Source: Bacteroidales bacterium (GTDB lineage: Bacteria; Bacteroidota; Bacteroidia; Bacteroidales; FEN-979). From it: a stretch of 64,000 bases of DNA. This document shows positions 1 to 10,300 of this stretch, in pieces. The stretch covers positions 4,315-68,314 of the forward strand of contig JALNWG010000018.1 in NCBI GenBank assembly GCA_023231005.1, in the 5' to 3' direction. A program made the translations under genes and the position numbers. How positions within the stretch are numbered: the first letter of the stretch is position 1; the number at the start of each line of letters is the position of its first letter. The notes beneath the pieces are model-generated. The model saw only the letters and a program-made list of their open reading frames with translations, ran no database searches and was not told the DNA's origin.

Positions 1-140
1 GAGCTGATTCATGCTCTTTCCCTCTACAGGAGTCTGATCTTCTGACCTTTTGTTACAGGATGAAAAAAAATTGAGGATCATTAAAGATCCGATAGACCAT
101 AAAAAAATTGATTTCTTCATATACTGATATTTATAACAAA

Positions 141-171
141 CAAAAGTATGATTTCACGAATATAAATTCAA
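141..171 (-). promoter_or_regulatory. Leftward Bacteroidetes-type promoter
   Basis: On the minus strand TACTTTTG (141-148) matches the Bacteroidetes -7 element TAnnTTTG, with TTG (169-171) 20 bp upstream as the -33 element. It would drive a gene leaving the window to the left; a possible ATG lies at 12-10 on the minus strand, but too little coding sequence is present to name it. I see no gene in 13-262. Confidence 0.5.
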
Positions 172-262
172 CCATAAATGAGTAACTGTATTCAAAATCT
201 TCGTAACTGTGGCGAATATAGGGTTAAAACAAAGATAATTGCGGTTCCTGTATATTATCCGA

Positions 263-1558
263 TCATTTTTGAACGGAATTCAGGAAGTTCACTGCTATCA
301 ACTGGTCATACAAGAAACCTGTTTGATGATAATACACATATATTGTATAATCATTTTCGGTTTCAACATGATTTCCTTCAATAAAAGCGATGTCCCCGAT
401 TTTTTTGTTATTTTCCCTGAACACATAACAATAATTGTAATAGCCCTGTTTCAGGAATAGATTGAGTTCATACCCTTTTCTATGAGAATTATAGTTAAGG
501 TGACTGGTCTCATTGAATTGCCATTGAGTAAGCTCCCCCAGAAGATAAAACTGGCCATTGGTAAGTAAGGTGGGATAGGGAAGGAAGAAATGTACCCATG
601 CATAATCGGCTTCAATATTGCTATCATCAGCATGTTCTTCATTCTTTATATAAAATCGTCCATTGATATCCTTTTCAAAGACATATTGTTTAAATGTACG
701 TGGGAGATCATTCAGAAGAAATACCTGGTTGGTGGTATCATACGATATTTTCGCGATCCGTTCTGTTTGATATATCAAACTCTTAATATCAAAATTCCGG
801 AACTGATTTCCCCCATCGAAGGTAATGGATTCGTCATACCGGTAATCCAATTCATCACTCCGCTGAAACCGGGGTCTTCCGGCATATAAAAGATTATCCC
901 AGCGTCCATTTTGTTGAATAACAATTTTCAGTTCTCGCCCCACATCGTTGACGACAAATCCATTTAAATGAACAATGAAATCAATTTGTTGCCTGGTATC
1001 ACGGTCTTCCATACGGGAGCTCTGAACCACATTTCCGGAAGTGATAACCGGGGAGGGCTCCACCACCATAAACCGCCAGGTGAAAGCGATTTGTGCAGTA
1101 TCATCTTCATAAACGATAAACAGGTAGTTTCCGGAAATCTTGGGACGCATATTCTCAGTAGGAAATTGAGTACTGTAATGGGTATATTTTACCGTTGTAT
1201 TATATGACATTTCGTAATGATCGATGTTTTCTTCTGAAAAGCCATCGATCACATCCATTTCCGTCAATTCTGAAGAGGTACGCCAGTCTGATTCACAATG
1301 CCGGATAGTGAATTTAAATCGTTTTATATCGGGATCCAGACCATCGAATGAAAGCATCAAATGCTCTTCCGATTTAAGCTGAATAATAGGGGAAGAGAGT
1401 TCGAATCCCTCTTTGAACACCTGGACTGTTTTAATAGATGGGTCATAGATGGTATTTGTATTGGGAAGTACAAAGGCATTAGCAGCAACGGGAAGAATCA
1501 GGCAAAAAAAGATGATGGATAACAGGAAACAAAGCGAAGGTGGATGTTTTTGCATCAT
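263..1558 (-). CDS. Type IX secretion system Plug protein (DUF5103 family)
   Basis: This 431-residue protein has an N-terminal signal peptide (hydrophobic core about residues 9-28, ending near AANA) followed by a soluble beta-rich domain typical of DUF5103. In Flavobacterium the family member called Plug closes the periplasmic side of the SprA (Sov) translocon, alternating with PorV. Family assignment rests on overall sequence resemblance, for example the segment around FRHCESDW-type residues 85-92 and a C-terminal region (about 330-431) rich in aromatic strand motifs. The gene follows the SpoU methyltransferase by 13 bp on the same strand and is probably co-transcribed with it. Acting in the periplasm or at the outer membrane is inferred from the signal peptide. 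Confidence 0.8.
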   Translation of the reverse strand: MMQKHPPSLCFLLSIIFFCLILPVAANAFVLPNTNTIYDPSIKTVQVFKEGFELSSPIIQLKSEEHLMLSFDGLDPDIKRFKFTIRHCESDWRTSSELTEMDVIDGFSEENIDHYEMSYNTTVKYTHYSTQFPTENMRPKISGNYLFIVYEDDTAQIAFTWRFMVVEPSPVITSGNVVQSSRMEDRDTRQQIDFIVHLNGFVVNDVGRELKIVIQQNGRWDNLLYAGRPRFQRSDELDYRYDESITFDGGNQFRNFDIKSLIYQTERIAKISYDTTNQVFLLNDLPRTFKQYVFEKDINGRFYIKNEEHADDSNIEADYAWVHFFLPYPTLLTNGQFYLLGELTQWQFNETSHLNYNSHRKGYELNLFLKQGYYNYCYVFRENNKKIGDIAFIEGNHVETENDYTIYVYYHQTGFLYDQLIAVNFLNSVQK

Positions 1559-1571
1559 AAGTCGGATGATA

Positions 1572-2357
1572 TTAGAATTGGTTCCTTAAGAATTCGGAGC
1601 AGAGGATGGCAGTAGCGATGGAAGCGTTCAGTGATTCAGCTTTTCCATGGTTTTTATCGCCAAAAGAAGGAATAAAAACCTTGCGGGTAACCCATGTTTC
1701 CAACTGAGGTGAAATTCCACGCGATTCGTTCCCGATTAAGATGATCCCTGAAGAAGGTAATTCTGCGGTAAAAACGTTCTCCCCTTCCAGGTAAGCGCCA
1801 AAAACCGGGAATTGACCATTTAGCCGGGCAAATACTTGATCCAGTTCCTCATACATCACTTCGACCCTGGCAATTGAACCCATGGTTGCTTGGACAACTT
1901 TGGGGTTGTAAAGATCTACCGTATTTTCTGAACACCATATTCGCTTGATCCCAAACCAGTCGGCAATCCGGATGATGGTTCCAAAATTTCCCGGGTCGCG
2001 GATGTTGTCAAGGGCAAGGCTGAGACCGGATGATGGTTGACAGAAAGCAGATATTGAAATCAGTGATCCGCTTTCTGGTTTTTTGACCACTGCCAATACC
2101 GGGCTTGGGGTGGAAAGGGCTGAAATTCGTTCCATTTCCCTGGGCAGGGTTTCAATTGCCGGGATTTCCTTTTCCCGTATTATGGCCAAATGATCGATGA
2201 TCCAGGAAGATGAAGCATAGATTGCCGCTACTTTAAATTCGCTCCGGATAAGATCCAGTACAAGCTTTTCACCTTCGGCCATGAATAGGCCAAGTTCTTC
2301 ACGATATTTTCTGACCTGGAGGGCCGTGATTTGTTTGATCTGGCTTTGTGATAGCAT
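1572..2357 (-). CDS. TrmH/SpoU-family RNA 2'-O-methyltransferase
   Basis: A 261-residue SPOUT methyltransferase. An N-terminal substrate-binding domain (about 1-100, with KYREELGLFMAEGEK near residues 17-31) precedes the knotted SAM-binding domain. The three SpoU motifs are visible: NIRDPGNFGTIIRIADWFG (about 117-135), IGNESRGISPQL (about 207-218) and a C-terminal segment with SLNASIATAI (about 242-251). Family members methylate a ribose 2'-OH in 23S rRNA or tRNA; the exact target cannot be read from sequence. It sits just after the ribosomal protein operon, separated from it by a strong terminator hairpin, and may be transcribed by readthrough or from its own start. Confidence 0.88.
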   Translation of the reverse strand: MLSQSQIKQITALQVRKYREELGLFMAEGEKLVLDLIRSEFKVAAIYASSSWIIDHLAIIREKEIPAIETLPREMERISALSTPSPVLAVVKKPESGSLISISAFCQPSSGLSLALDNIRDPGNFGTIIRIADWFGIKRIWCSENTVDLYNPKVVQATMGSIARVEVMYEELDQVFARLNGQFPVFGAYLEGENVFTAELPSSGIILIGNESRGISPQLETWVTRKVFIPSFGDKNHGKAESLNASIATAILCSEFLRNQF

Positions 2358-2360
2358 AAA

Positions 2361-2390
2361 AAAAATCCCGGAATTGAATGATTCCGGGAT
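2361..2390 (-). terminator. Intrinsic terminator of the rpsF-rpsR-rplI operon
   Basis: A perfect 10-bp stem (2365-2374 with 2381-2390, ATCCCGGAAT) and a 6-nt loop are followed on the minus strand by a run of nine T. It lies between rplI and the SpoU methyltransferase start codon, and its T-tract runs directly into that ATG. Confidence 0.85.
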
Positions 2391-2418
2391 AAAAGTACTT
2401 ATTTTTTTTCAGGATTGA

Positions 2419-2868
2419 TTATTCGGCAAATACTTCGAGGTTGATTTCTACCTGAACATCCTTATGGAGATGAATTTTTGCCTTATACGTGCCCAGTTCT
2501 TTAATATGTTCCTGATCGACATGAATTTTTTTACGGTCGATATCAAAATTAAACTGATCTTTCAGTGCCTGTGCGATTTGAATGGCATTCACAGATCCGA
2601 AAATTTTCCCGCTTTCGGCAGCTTTGGCACCAATCTTTACGGTTATGTCTTTCAATCCCTTCGACAAATCTTCAGCCGCGTTGCGAATCTTGGCTTCTTT
2701 ATGTGCTTTTTGTTTCAGTGTTTCAGCCAGCACTTTTTTATTAGATTCGGTAGCCAGGATGGCGATTCCCTGTGGAATCAAATAGTTACGGGCATAGCCT
2801 GGTTTCACATTAACCTTTTCATTTGTATAGCCCAGGTTGAGGACATCTTGTTTTAAAATAACTTCCAT
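2419..2868 (-). CDS. rplI: 50S ribosomal protein L9
   Basis: This 149-residue protein has the full length of bacterial L9. The N-terminal rRNA-binding domain (1-50) begins MEVILKQDVLNLG and contains the conserved GYARNYLIP (residues 24-32). A long Lys/Glu/Ala-rich connecting helix (about 50-75) leads to the C-terminal domain with the GKIFGSVN motif (about 87-94). L9 binds 23S rRNA near the L1 stalk. It is the last gene of the rpsF-rpsR-rplI operon, starting 13 bp after rpsR. Confidence 0.98.
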   Translation of the reverse strand: MEVILKQDVLNLGYTNEKVNVKPGYARNYLIPQGIAILATESNKKVLAETLKQKAHKEAKIRNAAEDLSKGLKDITVKIGAKAAESGKIFGSVNAIQIAQALKDQFNFDIDRKKIHVDQEHIKELGTYKAKIHLHKDVQVEINLEVFAE

Positions 2869-2881
2869 GGTTCCTGTCTCC

Positions 2882-3154
2882 TTATTTTAATAAATCTCCA
2901 ACATAGGGCAGTAAGGCAATATGCCGGGCCCGTTTAACTGCCTGTGCAACTTTCCGCTGATATTTGGTAGAAGTACCGGTAATACGGCGGGGAAGTAATT
3001 TCCCTTGTTCATTAACGAACTTGATCAGGAAGTCAGCATCCTTGTAATCAATATATTTTATACCGCTTTTCTTGAAACGGCAATATTTCTTCTTTTTTGT
3101 ATCGACTGCGATGGGAGTCAAATACTTTATTTCTCCTTGTTGTGGTGTTGCCAT
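2882..3154 (-). CDS. rpsR: 30S ribosomal protein S18
   Basis: This 90-residue protein matches bacterial S18 in length and motifs: KKKYCRFKKSGIKYIDYKD (about 16-34), the GKLLPRRITGTSTKYQRKV core (about 51-69) and the C-terminal AVKRARHIALLPY (about 72-84). S18 pairs with S6 on the platform of the 30S subunit. The residue after KKY is the cysteine usual at this place in the family. It lies between rpsF and rplI in the canonical operon. Confidence 0.98.
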   Translation of the reverse strand: MATPQQGEIKYLTPIAVDTKKKKYCRFKKSGIKYIDYKDADFLIKFVNEQGKLLPRRITGTSTKYQRKVAQAVKRARHIALLPYVGDLLK

Positions 3155-3175
3155 GATAAAACAATTTTTTGTGGG

Positions 3176-3532
3176 TTACTGTGCTTTTTCTTCTTTTACT
3201 GCTTTGGCTTTATTCCGTTTCTTTTCACTGTAGGCCAACATGTGTTTATCAAAGACTACAGTTAAAAAACGAAGGATCCGCTCATCGCGTTTAAAAGTTA
3301 CTTCCCATTCACGAATTAAGGTGGGATCTGCCTTGAATTCAATCAAGTGGTAGAATCCGGTAGATTTTTTCTGAATGGGATAAGCGAGTTTTCGCAAGCC
3401 CCAATGATCCTCGTATACAATTTCAGCGTTTTTGCTGAGGAGGAACTTTTGATACTTTTCTACCGTTTCCTTCATCTGTTCATCAGACAAAACGGGAGTC
3501 ATAATGAAAACGGTTTCATACTGTTTTAACAT
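3176..3532 (-). CDS. rpsF: 30S ribosomal protein S6
   Basis: This 118-residue protein begins MLKQYETVFIMTPVLSDEQ, the classic S6 N-terminus. It contains GLRKLAYPIQKKSTGFYHLIEF (about 45-66 in two strands; the KLAYPI motif is the S6 signature) and a basic Lys-rich tail, as in other Bacteroidetes. S6 forms a heterodimer with S18 on 16S rRNA. First gene of the operon, preceded by a promoter at 3577-3608. Confidence 0.98.
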   Translation of the reverse strand: MLKQYETVFIMTPVLSDEQMKETVEKYQKFLLSKNAEIVYEDHWGLRKLAYPIQKKSTGFYHLIEFKADPTLIREWEVTFKRDERILRFLTVVFDKHMLAYSEKKRNKAKAVKEEKAQ

Positions 3533-3576
3533 CTCTTGTTGATTTAAATTAATTTTTCGTTTTTTAAAAAGGACTG

Positions 3577-3608
3577 CAAAAGTACTAAAGAAAAATCATT
3601 TTACCAAA
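3577..3608 (-). promoter_or_regulatory. Promoter of the rpsF-rpsR-rplI operon
   Basis: On the minus strand TTTG (3605-3608), 20 bp, then TACTTTTG (3577-3584): a close match to the Bacteroidetes housekeeping promoter. The predicted start leaves a leader of about 40 nt before rpsF. Confidence 0.72.
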
Positions 3609-3674
3609 TGCTAAACTTCTCTAAATTTGACTTTTGATAATTATCTGTATTCATCCTTTATGAAATTTTAAACC

Positions 3675-5507
3675 ATGCCAAGTCACTCCATAAAAATTTC
3701 CCTGATTTGTATTTCTACTTTTCTGCTGGCATTTTTTCTGAGTTACCGTTTGTTTGAAGGAGACGGAAAAAGCTGGAAACATATTGTAACCAGCGACGGC
3801 CGGGGATATTTCGCTTATTTACCCGCATTGTTGCTGGATCATGACCCAACTTTTGGGAAAGTAGTTGAACGGGAGAAGAAATTACTTGGTTTTTCACATT
3901 ATCAACCCAGTTATTTAGTCAGGTTCAAGGATCATGTTGTCAATAAATATTTTTGCGGAGAAGCCATCCTCCTCCTTCCCTTTTTTCTACTGGCTCTTCT
4001 TTTTTCATGGTTATTCGGAACTCCGGTCGATGGGTATTCCTTCTTCTTCCAATTTTTTACTGGTTTGGGGGCATTGTTTTATCTGGTTACAGGATTGCTG
4101 TTTTTAGCCAGAGTATTAAGAGGATTTCAGGTGAAACCCATCTTGATTGCGTTTCTTTTACCGGCTCTTCTATTGGGTTCGAATTTGTTTTACTATTCTT
4201 TGTGGCAGCCAACCATGTCGCATCTCTACTCATTTTTTGCCATCAATGGTTTCCTTTGGTTTACTTTTCGCTCAATCAAAAACTGGAATAAGTCCAATGC
4301 ATCTCTTGCAGGATTGTTTCTGGGACTGGTCTTCCTGATCCGACCCACAAACCTCGTGGTTCTCTTCCTGGTCCCCTTTCTTGCCGGAAATTTTAACGCA
4401 TTCAAATCCTTTATTCAAACCCTCTGGAAACAGAAAACAAACGCCCTTCTTTCTCTTTTCATTTTTCTTGGTATAGTTTCTATCCAATCCGGATTATGGC
4501 ACCTCCAAACAGGGAGGTTTTTTATCTGGTCATATCAGCACGAAGGGTTTATTTTTTCCCGTCCTGAGGTTATCGAAGTGTTGTTTGGCTTTCGTAAAGG
4601 ATTATTCGTCTATTCCCCTTTTATATTACTAACCTGGATCGGATTGTTCTTTTTGCTTTTCAAAAACAGGTTCCGTTTTTTCAGCATGTTCCTTTTCATC
4701 GTGGCAAGTACCTACATTATTACCTGCTGGTGGAATTGGTATTATGGCGACAGTTTCGGACTCCGTGCATTTATCGATTATTATGGAATTTACCTGCTTC
4801 TTTTTGCCTTGATGGTCGACCGGATTTCCACCAAACCGATGCTTTATATCCTTGGTGTAATCCTCCTTCCTCTAATTTTTCTCAATATTTTTCAAACCTG
4901 GCAATATACCCACCGGATCATTCAACCAAACAGCATGAATAAGGACAAATATAATTACGTGTTCCTGAGGTCAGATTCTGCTGTATACAATTGCCTTGGT
5001 GGAAACCAGGAGATGGCAGATTTTGGTGTTGATCTTCTTCACCCAAAAGTTGTTTTTTTTAATGACTTTGAGAAATCCGTTGAAAATTGGAGCCCGATTT
5101 CCATTCAACAAACACCCCGTGCCTATTCACCTGAAAAGGTGGGGTATCTCGATTCTGTGCATCCGTTCAGTCCTGGTCTGGCCATTTCAGTAAACAAATT
5201 GGGCATACTTCCATCAAAATTTTTTGTCAGGGGAGAATTTATGGTTTGGGATAGTATGCCGGGAGCCAGCAATTCGGCCCTGATCGTTTTGAGCATCGAC
5301 AGTATCAATCCACACGAAAATTACTGGCAGGGTTTCCGTTTGAACGATATCCCGCGGAATGATGTAAAAAAATGGAGGAAGTGTTTGTTTTCACTCACCC
5401 TTCCGGAGATTGTAAATCCTAAGGGGATTCTTAAAATCTATATATGGAACACTGGGAAGAAACCTTTTCTGATTGACAATGTAAAGTTGCAATTATACCC
5501 GGTTTGA
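3675..5507 (+). CDS. Polytopic membrane protein, glycosyltransferase-like, with C-terminal extracytoplasmic domain
   Basis: I do not recognise a named family. The 610-residue protein has an N-terminal signal anchor (8-25), the segment SDGRGYFAYLPALL (about 40-53) that recalls the first periplasmic loop of GT-C type glycosyltransferases and related Bacteroidetes membrane proteins, and about ten further hydrophobic helices up to residue about 415. The remaining 190 residues are soluble and beta-rich and could be a jelly-roll domain facing the periplasm. A TAAATTTG element (3622-3629) lies about 45 bp upstream. It is an isolated plus-strand gene between two minus-strand operons. A role in surface glycan or lipid transfer is only a guess from the topology. 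Confidence 0.55.
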   Translation: MPSHSIKISLICISTFLLAFFLSYRLFEGDGKSWKHIVTSDGRGYFAYLPALLLDHDPTFGKVVEREKKLLGFSHYQPSYLVRFKDHVVNKYFCGEAILLLPFFLLALLFSWLFGTPVDGYSFFFQFFTGLGALFYLVTGLLFLARVLRGFQVKPILIAFLLPALLLGSNLFYYSLWQPTMSHLYSFFAINGFLWFTFRSIKNWNKSNASLAGLFLGLVFLIRPTNLVVLFLVPFLAGNFNAFKSFIQTLWKQKTNALLSLFIFLGIVSIQSGLWHLQTGRFFIWSYQHEGFIFSRPEVIEVLFGFRKGLFVYSPFILLTWIGLFFLLFKNRFRFFSMFLFIVASTYIITCWWNWYYGDSFGLRAFIDYYGIYLLLFALMVDRISTKPMLYILGVILLPLIFLNIFQTWQYTHRIIQPNSMNKDKYNYVFLRSDSAVYNCLGGNQEMADFGVDLLHPKVVFFNDFEKSVENWSPISIQQTPRAYSPEKVGYLDSVHPFSPGLAISVNKLGILPSKFFVRGEFMVWDSMPGASNSALIVLSIDSINPHENYWQGFRLNDIPRNDVKKWRKCLFSLTLPEIVNPKGILKIYIWNTGKKPFLIDNVKLQLYPV

Positions 5508-5514
5508 ATTTTTA

Positions 5515-5988
5515 TTATTTCTGTAAAAGAGCCACTGCATACGCTGAAATCCCCTCTTCACGACCGATAAAACCGAGTTTTTCACTGGTCTTGGCTTTGA
5601 TGGATAATTGATCTTCTGTAATCTTCATCACGTTTGAGAGGGAGCGGATCATGGAAGGGATATATCCACTGATTTTCGGATTCTGAAGAACGATGGTGGA
5701 ATCAATATTCCCGATTGAGCATCCCTTTTCAGAGATGAGTTCCATCGTTTTTCCAAGAAGAATTCTGCTATCTACTCCTTTCCAACGATTATCCGTATCC
5801 GGAAACTGATTTCCGATATCAGGCAATCCGGCAGCGCCGAGTAAAGCATCAATGATGGCATGAACGAGGACATCGGCATCGGAATGACCGATAGCTCCTT
5901 TTACGTGAGGAATTTGCAACCCTCCTAACCAAAAATCCTGGTCAGTCTCCAATTTATGGGTATCAAAACCAAAACCTATGCGCATCAT
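5515..5988 (-). CDS. ispF: 2-C-methyl-D-erythritol 2,4-cyclodiphosphate synthase
   Basis: IspF converts CDP-methylerythritol 2-phosphate to the cyclodiphosphate, releasing CMP, in the MEP isoprenoid pathway. The 157-residue length is normal. The metal ligands appear in GFDTHKL (Asp and His, about residues 8-10) and in GHSDADVLVHAIIDALLGAAG (about 34-54, with the third ligand His). The C-terminal KTSEKLGFIGREEGISA motif (about 133-149) is also present. The start lies 2 bp after porV on the same strand; this close placement after T9SS genes suggests co-transcription rather than a functional link. Confidence 0.97.
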   Translation of the reverse strand: MMRIGFGFDTHKLETDQDFWLGGLQIPHVKGAIGHSDADVLVHAIIDALLGAAGLPDIGNQFPDTDNRWKGVDSRILLGKTMELISEKGCSIGNIDSTIVLQNPKISGYIPSMIRSLSNVMKITEDQLSIKAKTSEKLGFIGREEGISAYAVALLQK

Positions 5989-5989
5989 C

Positions 5990-7213
5990 CTAATTATTTC
6001 CTTGCTCTGTAGGCTCTTTGGCTGTTTTTTTACTGTTGTCGAAATTAAAAAGCAAGGTAAACTGTAAAGTGTTTTGCAGTGGGTTATTATTTTTTATCGG
6101 GAGCAGATATGAAAAATCGAGACCGAACACGTTATAACGGAGACCTGCGCCCAATGTAAAAAACTGGCGGTCGCCTTTATATTTTGATTCATAATAATAG
6201 CCGGCACGAATGGAAAATAGTTTATTGTACCAATATTCAGCTGCGACGGCTACATTAATTTCCTGTAACTCTTCTTTAAATCCATAGGGAGCATCATAAA
6301 ATGACTGGATCATTCCTTTAACAACAGACACATCGGGGTCATATCCTTTATCGATGACTTTTTTCCCATCCGGGCCAATGATCGGGTTGTTATTGGAATC
6401 GGTTGCATAAACCGGGGGTGTTGGAACCAATAATTTGCTCAGGTCAAGGGACAGTGTGACCCGGTTATAATCATCAATATCCATAGAAAAAGAGGGACCT
6501 AAGCGAAGGGTTGTGGGGATAAAATCACGCACGACGGAGGTGCTGCTATAGGACATTTTAGCCCCAATGTTGGAAATATCAAGACCGAAATCGATGGATC
6601 CGCCCGTCATTCCTTTTATTTCCATCGGATGATGATAATAAATGGCAATGTCGGCAGCAAACGAGGTGCCCGGACGAACATCATAACTTGTATAGTTCAC
6701 GGGGACCAGGTTGGAATAAATAAAACGGCCTGCAACTGCCCCGGAAAATTCGCGGGAAAATTTACGAGCATAAGTTGCATCAATACTCCATTCATTGGGT
6801 TTTACTTCTCCCAGCTCTTGTCCAGCATCGTTTGTGAACATGACGGCACCCATAGAAAAATACCGGAGCGATGCAGCTACTGCCTGTTTGTCGCCGATCT
6901 TTCCAAAACCTGTAACAGAAGCTAATCCGATATCATTGACCAAACCCCGTAACCAGGGCACATAACCAACGCCAAAACCAAAAGATTTATCACTGAATGC
7001 ATACTTTGCTGGGTTCCAAAACATGGAATATGCATCCGGAGAGGTCGCTGCGCCAACATCTCCCATTCCACCGGAACGTGCATCAGGAGAAATGGTTAAA
7101 AAGGGAACTGCAGTAGAAATCACCCGGCTGCCATCAGCAGGTTCTGTATCTTGCCCAAACATCCTGGCAACTGCCAGCGAACACATCAAAACTAAAATAA
7201 TTCGGATCTTCAT
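5990..7213 (-). CDS. porV: Type IX secretion system outer membrane protein PorV
   Basis: A 407-residue outer membrane beta-barrel of the FadL-like PorV (LptO) family. A signal peptide (1-20, ending MFGQ) is followed by PFLTISPDARSGGMGDVGAA (about 37-56), the PorV signature, then alternating barrel strands ending in an aromatic-rich C-terminus. PorV shuttles T9SS cargo from the SprA translocon to the PorU sortase attachment complex and is needed for CTD removal in Porphyromonas. The gene lies 97 bp downstream of two porU-type sortase genes, the conserved Bacteroidetes porU-porV arrangement. Confidence 0.92.
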   Translation of the reverse strand: MKIRIILVLMCSLAVARMFGQDTEPADGSRVISTAVPFLTISPDARSGGMGDVGAATSPDAYSMFWNPAKYAFSDKSFGFGVGYVPWLRGLVNDIGLASVTGFGKIGDKQAVAASLRYFSMGAVMFTNDAGQELGEVKPNEWSIDATYARKFSREFSGAVAGRFIYSNLVPVNYTSYDVRPGTSFAADIAIYYHHPMEIKGMTGGSIDFGLDISNIGAKMSYSSTSVVRDFIPTTLRLGPSFSMDIDDYNRVTLSLDLSKLLVPTPPVYATDSNNNPIIGPDGKKVIDKGYDPDVSVVKGMIQSFYDAPYGFKEELQEINVAVAAEYWYNKLFSIRAGYYYESKYKGDRQFFTLGAGLRYNVFGLDFSYLLPIKNNNPLQNTLQFTLLFNFDNSKKTAKEPTEQGNN

Positions 7214-7310
7214 CGGTTAAAAAAAATGTTAAATGAGAAAAACTATTGATAAACGAATTAACTTAATATATATTGCCTTAGGATAATATTGCCATTAAAA
7301 TCATTTCCTG

Positions 7311-10300
7311 TTAAATGATCACAAGTTTTTGTGATATCTTGATCAAGCCTCCGTTGCTATCCTTAAAAATGATGTGATATGGATAGATTCCACTACTCAG
7401 TTTTTTCCCGTTTTCGTCGGTTCCATCCCAATATATGCGAAAACCATCCGTAATATTATCAGGGAAATTATCAGTTATTGTTTTAACCTGTTGCCCTGTT
7501 ATATTAAAAATAGTAATGGTTACATTCAGGGATCCGGACAGCGTGGAGGAGGGATTAAAAACGAACCAGGTATCATTAAATAATGGATTAGGAACATTCA
7601 TTACCTGTTGTACGCTCAGATCAGATTGATTGGAAACATAAAATGTAATTTCGCGTTCGGAAGCATTATTATACATATCCCATGCCTTCAATGATAATCT
7701 GTGAGTTCCCTTTGTCACCCCGTTTAAAGAATAGGTAATCGATCCTCGGGAGTATGAATTACAATCCGGTGAAAAGTAGTCGTTTAATACCTGTGAATGG
7801 GCACGGTCGTTATCCAGTACCATTTCTATTTCATGGCCAATACCCAATCCAAAATAATTAATGCCATTGGTATCGAACAAATCAGCCAATAAGACAGGTG
7901 TTTGGGAGGTCTTTCCTCCGGAAACGAAAGAGCGGTTGTCAAGGTAAAGATGAATATCGGGACCTGTAGTCTCCGGATTGATAGAAGGATCGGTACCCCC
8001 AATAATGATTTTATCGGAATATCCTGCGGCAGAAGCCTGCTCATTAAATGCATAATAGCTTAATTTCCCTTTTCCAAACTCTAAAGAAACATCCTTGGGA
8101 AGAACACATGAGAACTGAAATCCTCCGTTTGTTACCGAAACATCCCCTTTAAACAAGATGGAGTTTTGCGCTTTAAAAGGTTCGGGATAATTCTCTGGAG
8201 TTGGCTGGTTATAAAGACTCCCCAGCGTTACATAGGTCCGTGGCTTATCAAATACCGTAGCATTGAGTTTCCCGTTGAATGAAGTTACTTTTTGGCCCTG
8301 ATCGTCTTCAATCTCACCAAGCACGGTCAGGTGTGATAAACCGCGTACCGTATCGGGCTGATTGAGCGCTTCGTTGTTAATGGATATGGTTTTTACCGAA
8401 TAATCAGAAAAGGCGATACTCTGTGCCGGATCGCCCAATAATATGAAATTTCGAAGCAAAAAGTTATTGTCGTTGAAATTCTTGGATAATCTGATCAGGT
8501 CTCCCATTTTTATATAATTACCCTGCTCATCACGGTCCATCAAATGTTTGAAAAAGCTCGTATCCAATTTAATATTTTGACCTGCAAAAGCAAGCCGGGT
8601 CGTAGAATAGAGGGCGATGGCACCCCCGTTGGGATGAAGGATCACTGTTTCCCCTGCGGTATATCGTTCCGGATTATCAAACCGACTGAACTCACAGGTG
8701 GCAGTAACAAAGACAGGGAGCTTGTTGTAGTTACTCCAAGCCTCAATATCGGCCATGGTCAGCACCTGTTCAAAACTCCAGCCGGTTTCTCCCCCATGAC
8801 CGGTATAATTGACTATAAGAGACCCCTTTGATATCGCTTCATTCAGTGCTTTGTTGGCATCCGGGTAACGTGATCCGCCAGGTATTGCGACCCGTTTATA
8901 GGCATCAAAATAGATCTTGTTCACATTAAAAAGAGGATACCTTGCAGCCACAATTGCTGTTACCTCCTCAGCCTGGTGGAGATGCAGGTTCAAGTTCTCA
9001 TCGTCGGCAACAAAAGTGAACGTATTGCGCCAATCACCGGTTACCGGTGAAACCATTTCAGAATAATGAATAATTTTATTGACCATGATTTGTGCTTCAT
9101 CCACCGTAGAAACCGGGAAGCGTCCGATACCGATATCAATTGCCCCATTACATTCATATCCCCCGGTTTCTCCCAGAATACCAAAAAAATCGTCGGAGAC
9201 ATAGCTGCTGGTCGGAGAAAGTGATTCCAAAGACTGGAAAGTAGGCACAAAATTATTATTTCCCGGGATTCGGTTTTTGGGATCATAGGATCCGTCTCCG
9301 AACAACAGCAGATATTTGGGACGGTTAGTAATGGAACTTTCATCATAGAGCAGTTTCATAAAATCCCGGATGGACGAAACATCAGGATTTCCGGATGCAA
9401 ACTCATTATATATCATCTGAGTTTCTACCACTTTTACAGTGATTCCGTTGTGAGCCCGGTGAAATTCCGCCAATTGATCGGCTTGATTCCGGAACAAAGG
9501 ATGGGTTACAATGACCAATGTTGAAGATTCATCGGCATGAAGATTTTGATTGGGGACTTCCCCGGAAAATGTTATGGGATAATACGAAGTACCGTCAAAA
9601 CCAATGAATTGCCGCAAACTGTCGGTCGACAATTTGAATTTCAAGGTACTGTCGGTCAGTGTTCCGGTAACAGATCCGACCTCGGAAGCATCTGTTACAT
9701 CCCATATCGTGATGGACGGAGTTGCTTTTTGAATGATAAATTCGGTGATTTTACCTGTTCCAATCGAGTTGGCATCACGAAACGAAAGCTGAGGCCCTAC
9801 CCAGATCAAGTTGCGGGCACAGGAAAGTTCAATATAGTTTAACCATCCCAATGAACTGGCATCAGGAGGGGAATATGACAGGGTCAGCAACTGAGTGGAA
9901 GCAGGCTTCAATACCCAGGTTTGCTTTAATTTCGATTTGCAATACCGGGTATTATCCCCAGGATCGGTGGCCTCAACTTTCATTGAATCGATCCGCTGAC
10001 CATTGGAAAAAAGAAAAAAATAACTGGCACTGGATGATTTCGAAGCAACATAAGTCCGGATACGCATGGAAGACATGGAGTCGATATTGGGAAAACAGAA
10101 AGGGATTTCCAAGGTATTTTCCACATTATCAAATTGTTCACCAAACCATTCTTTTCCGGATTTTATCAGATTACGCAGATCCAATTCGTGAAGCTGATAA
10201 TCATCAAAGCGACGGGAATAGGAATTGGCTGAACCGGATGCCGGGGTAACAGGTTGTATCCTTTTTCCATCACCGGTATCAACATTTAAAAAATAGAAAG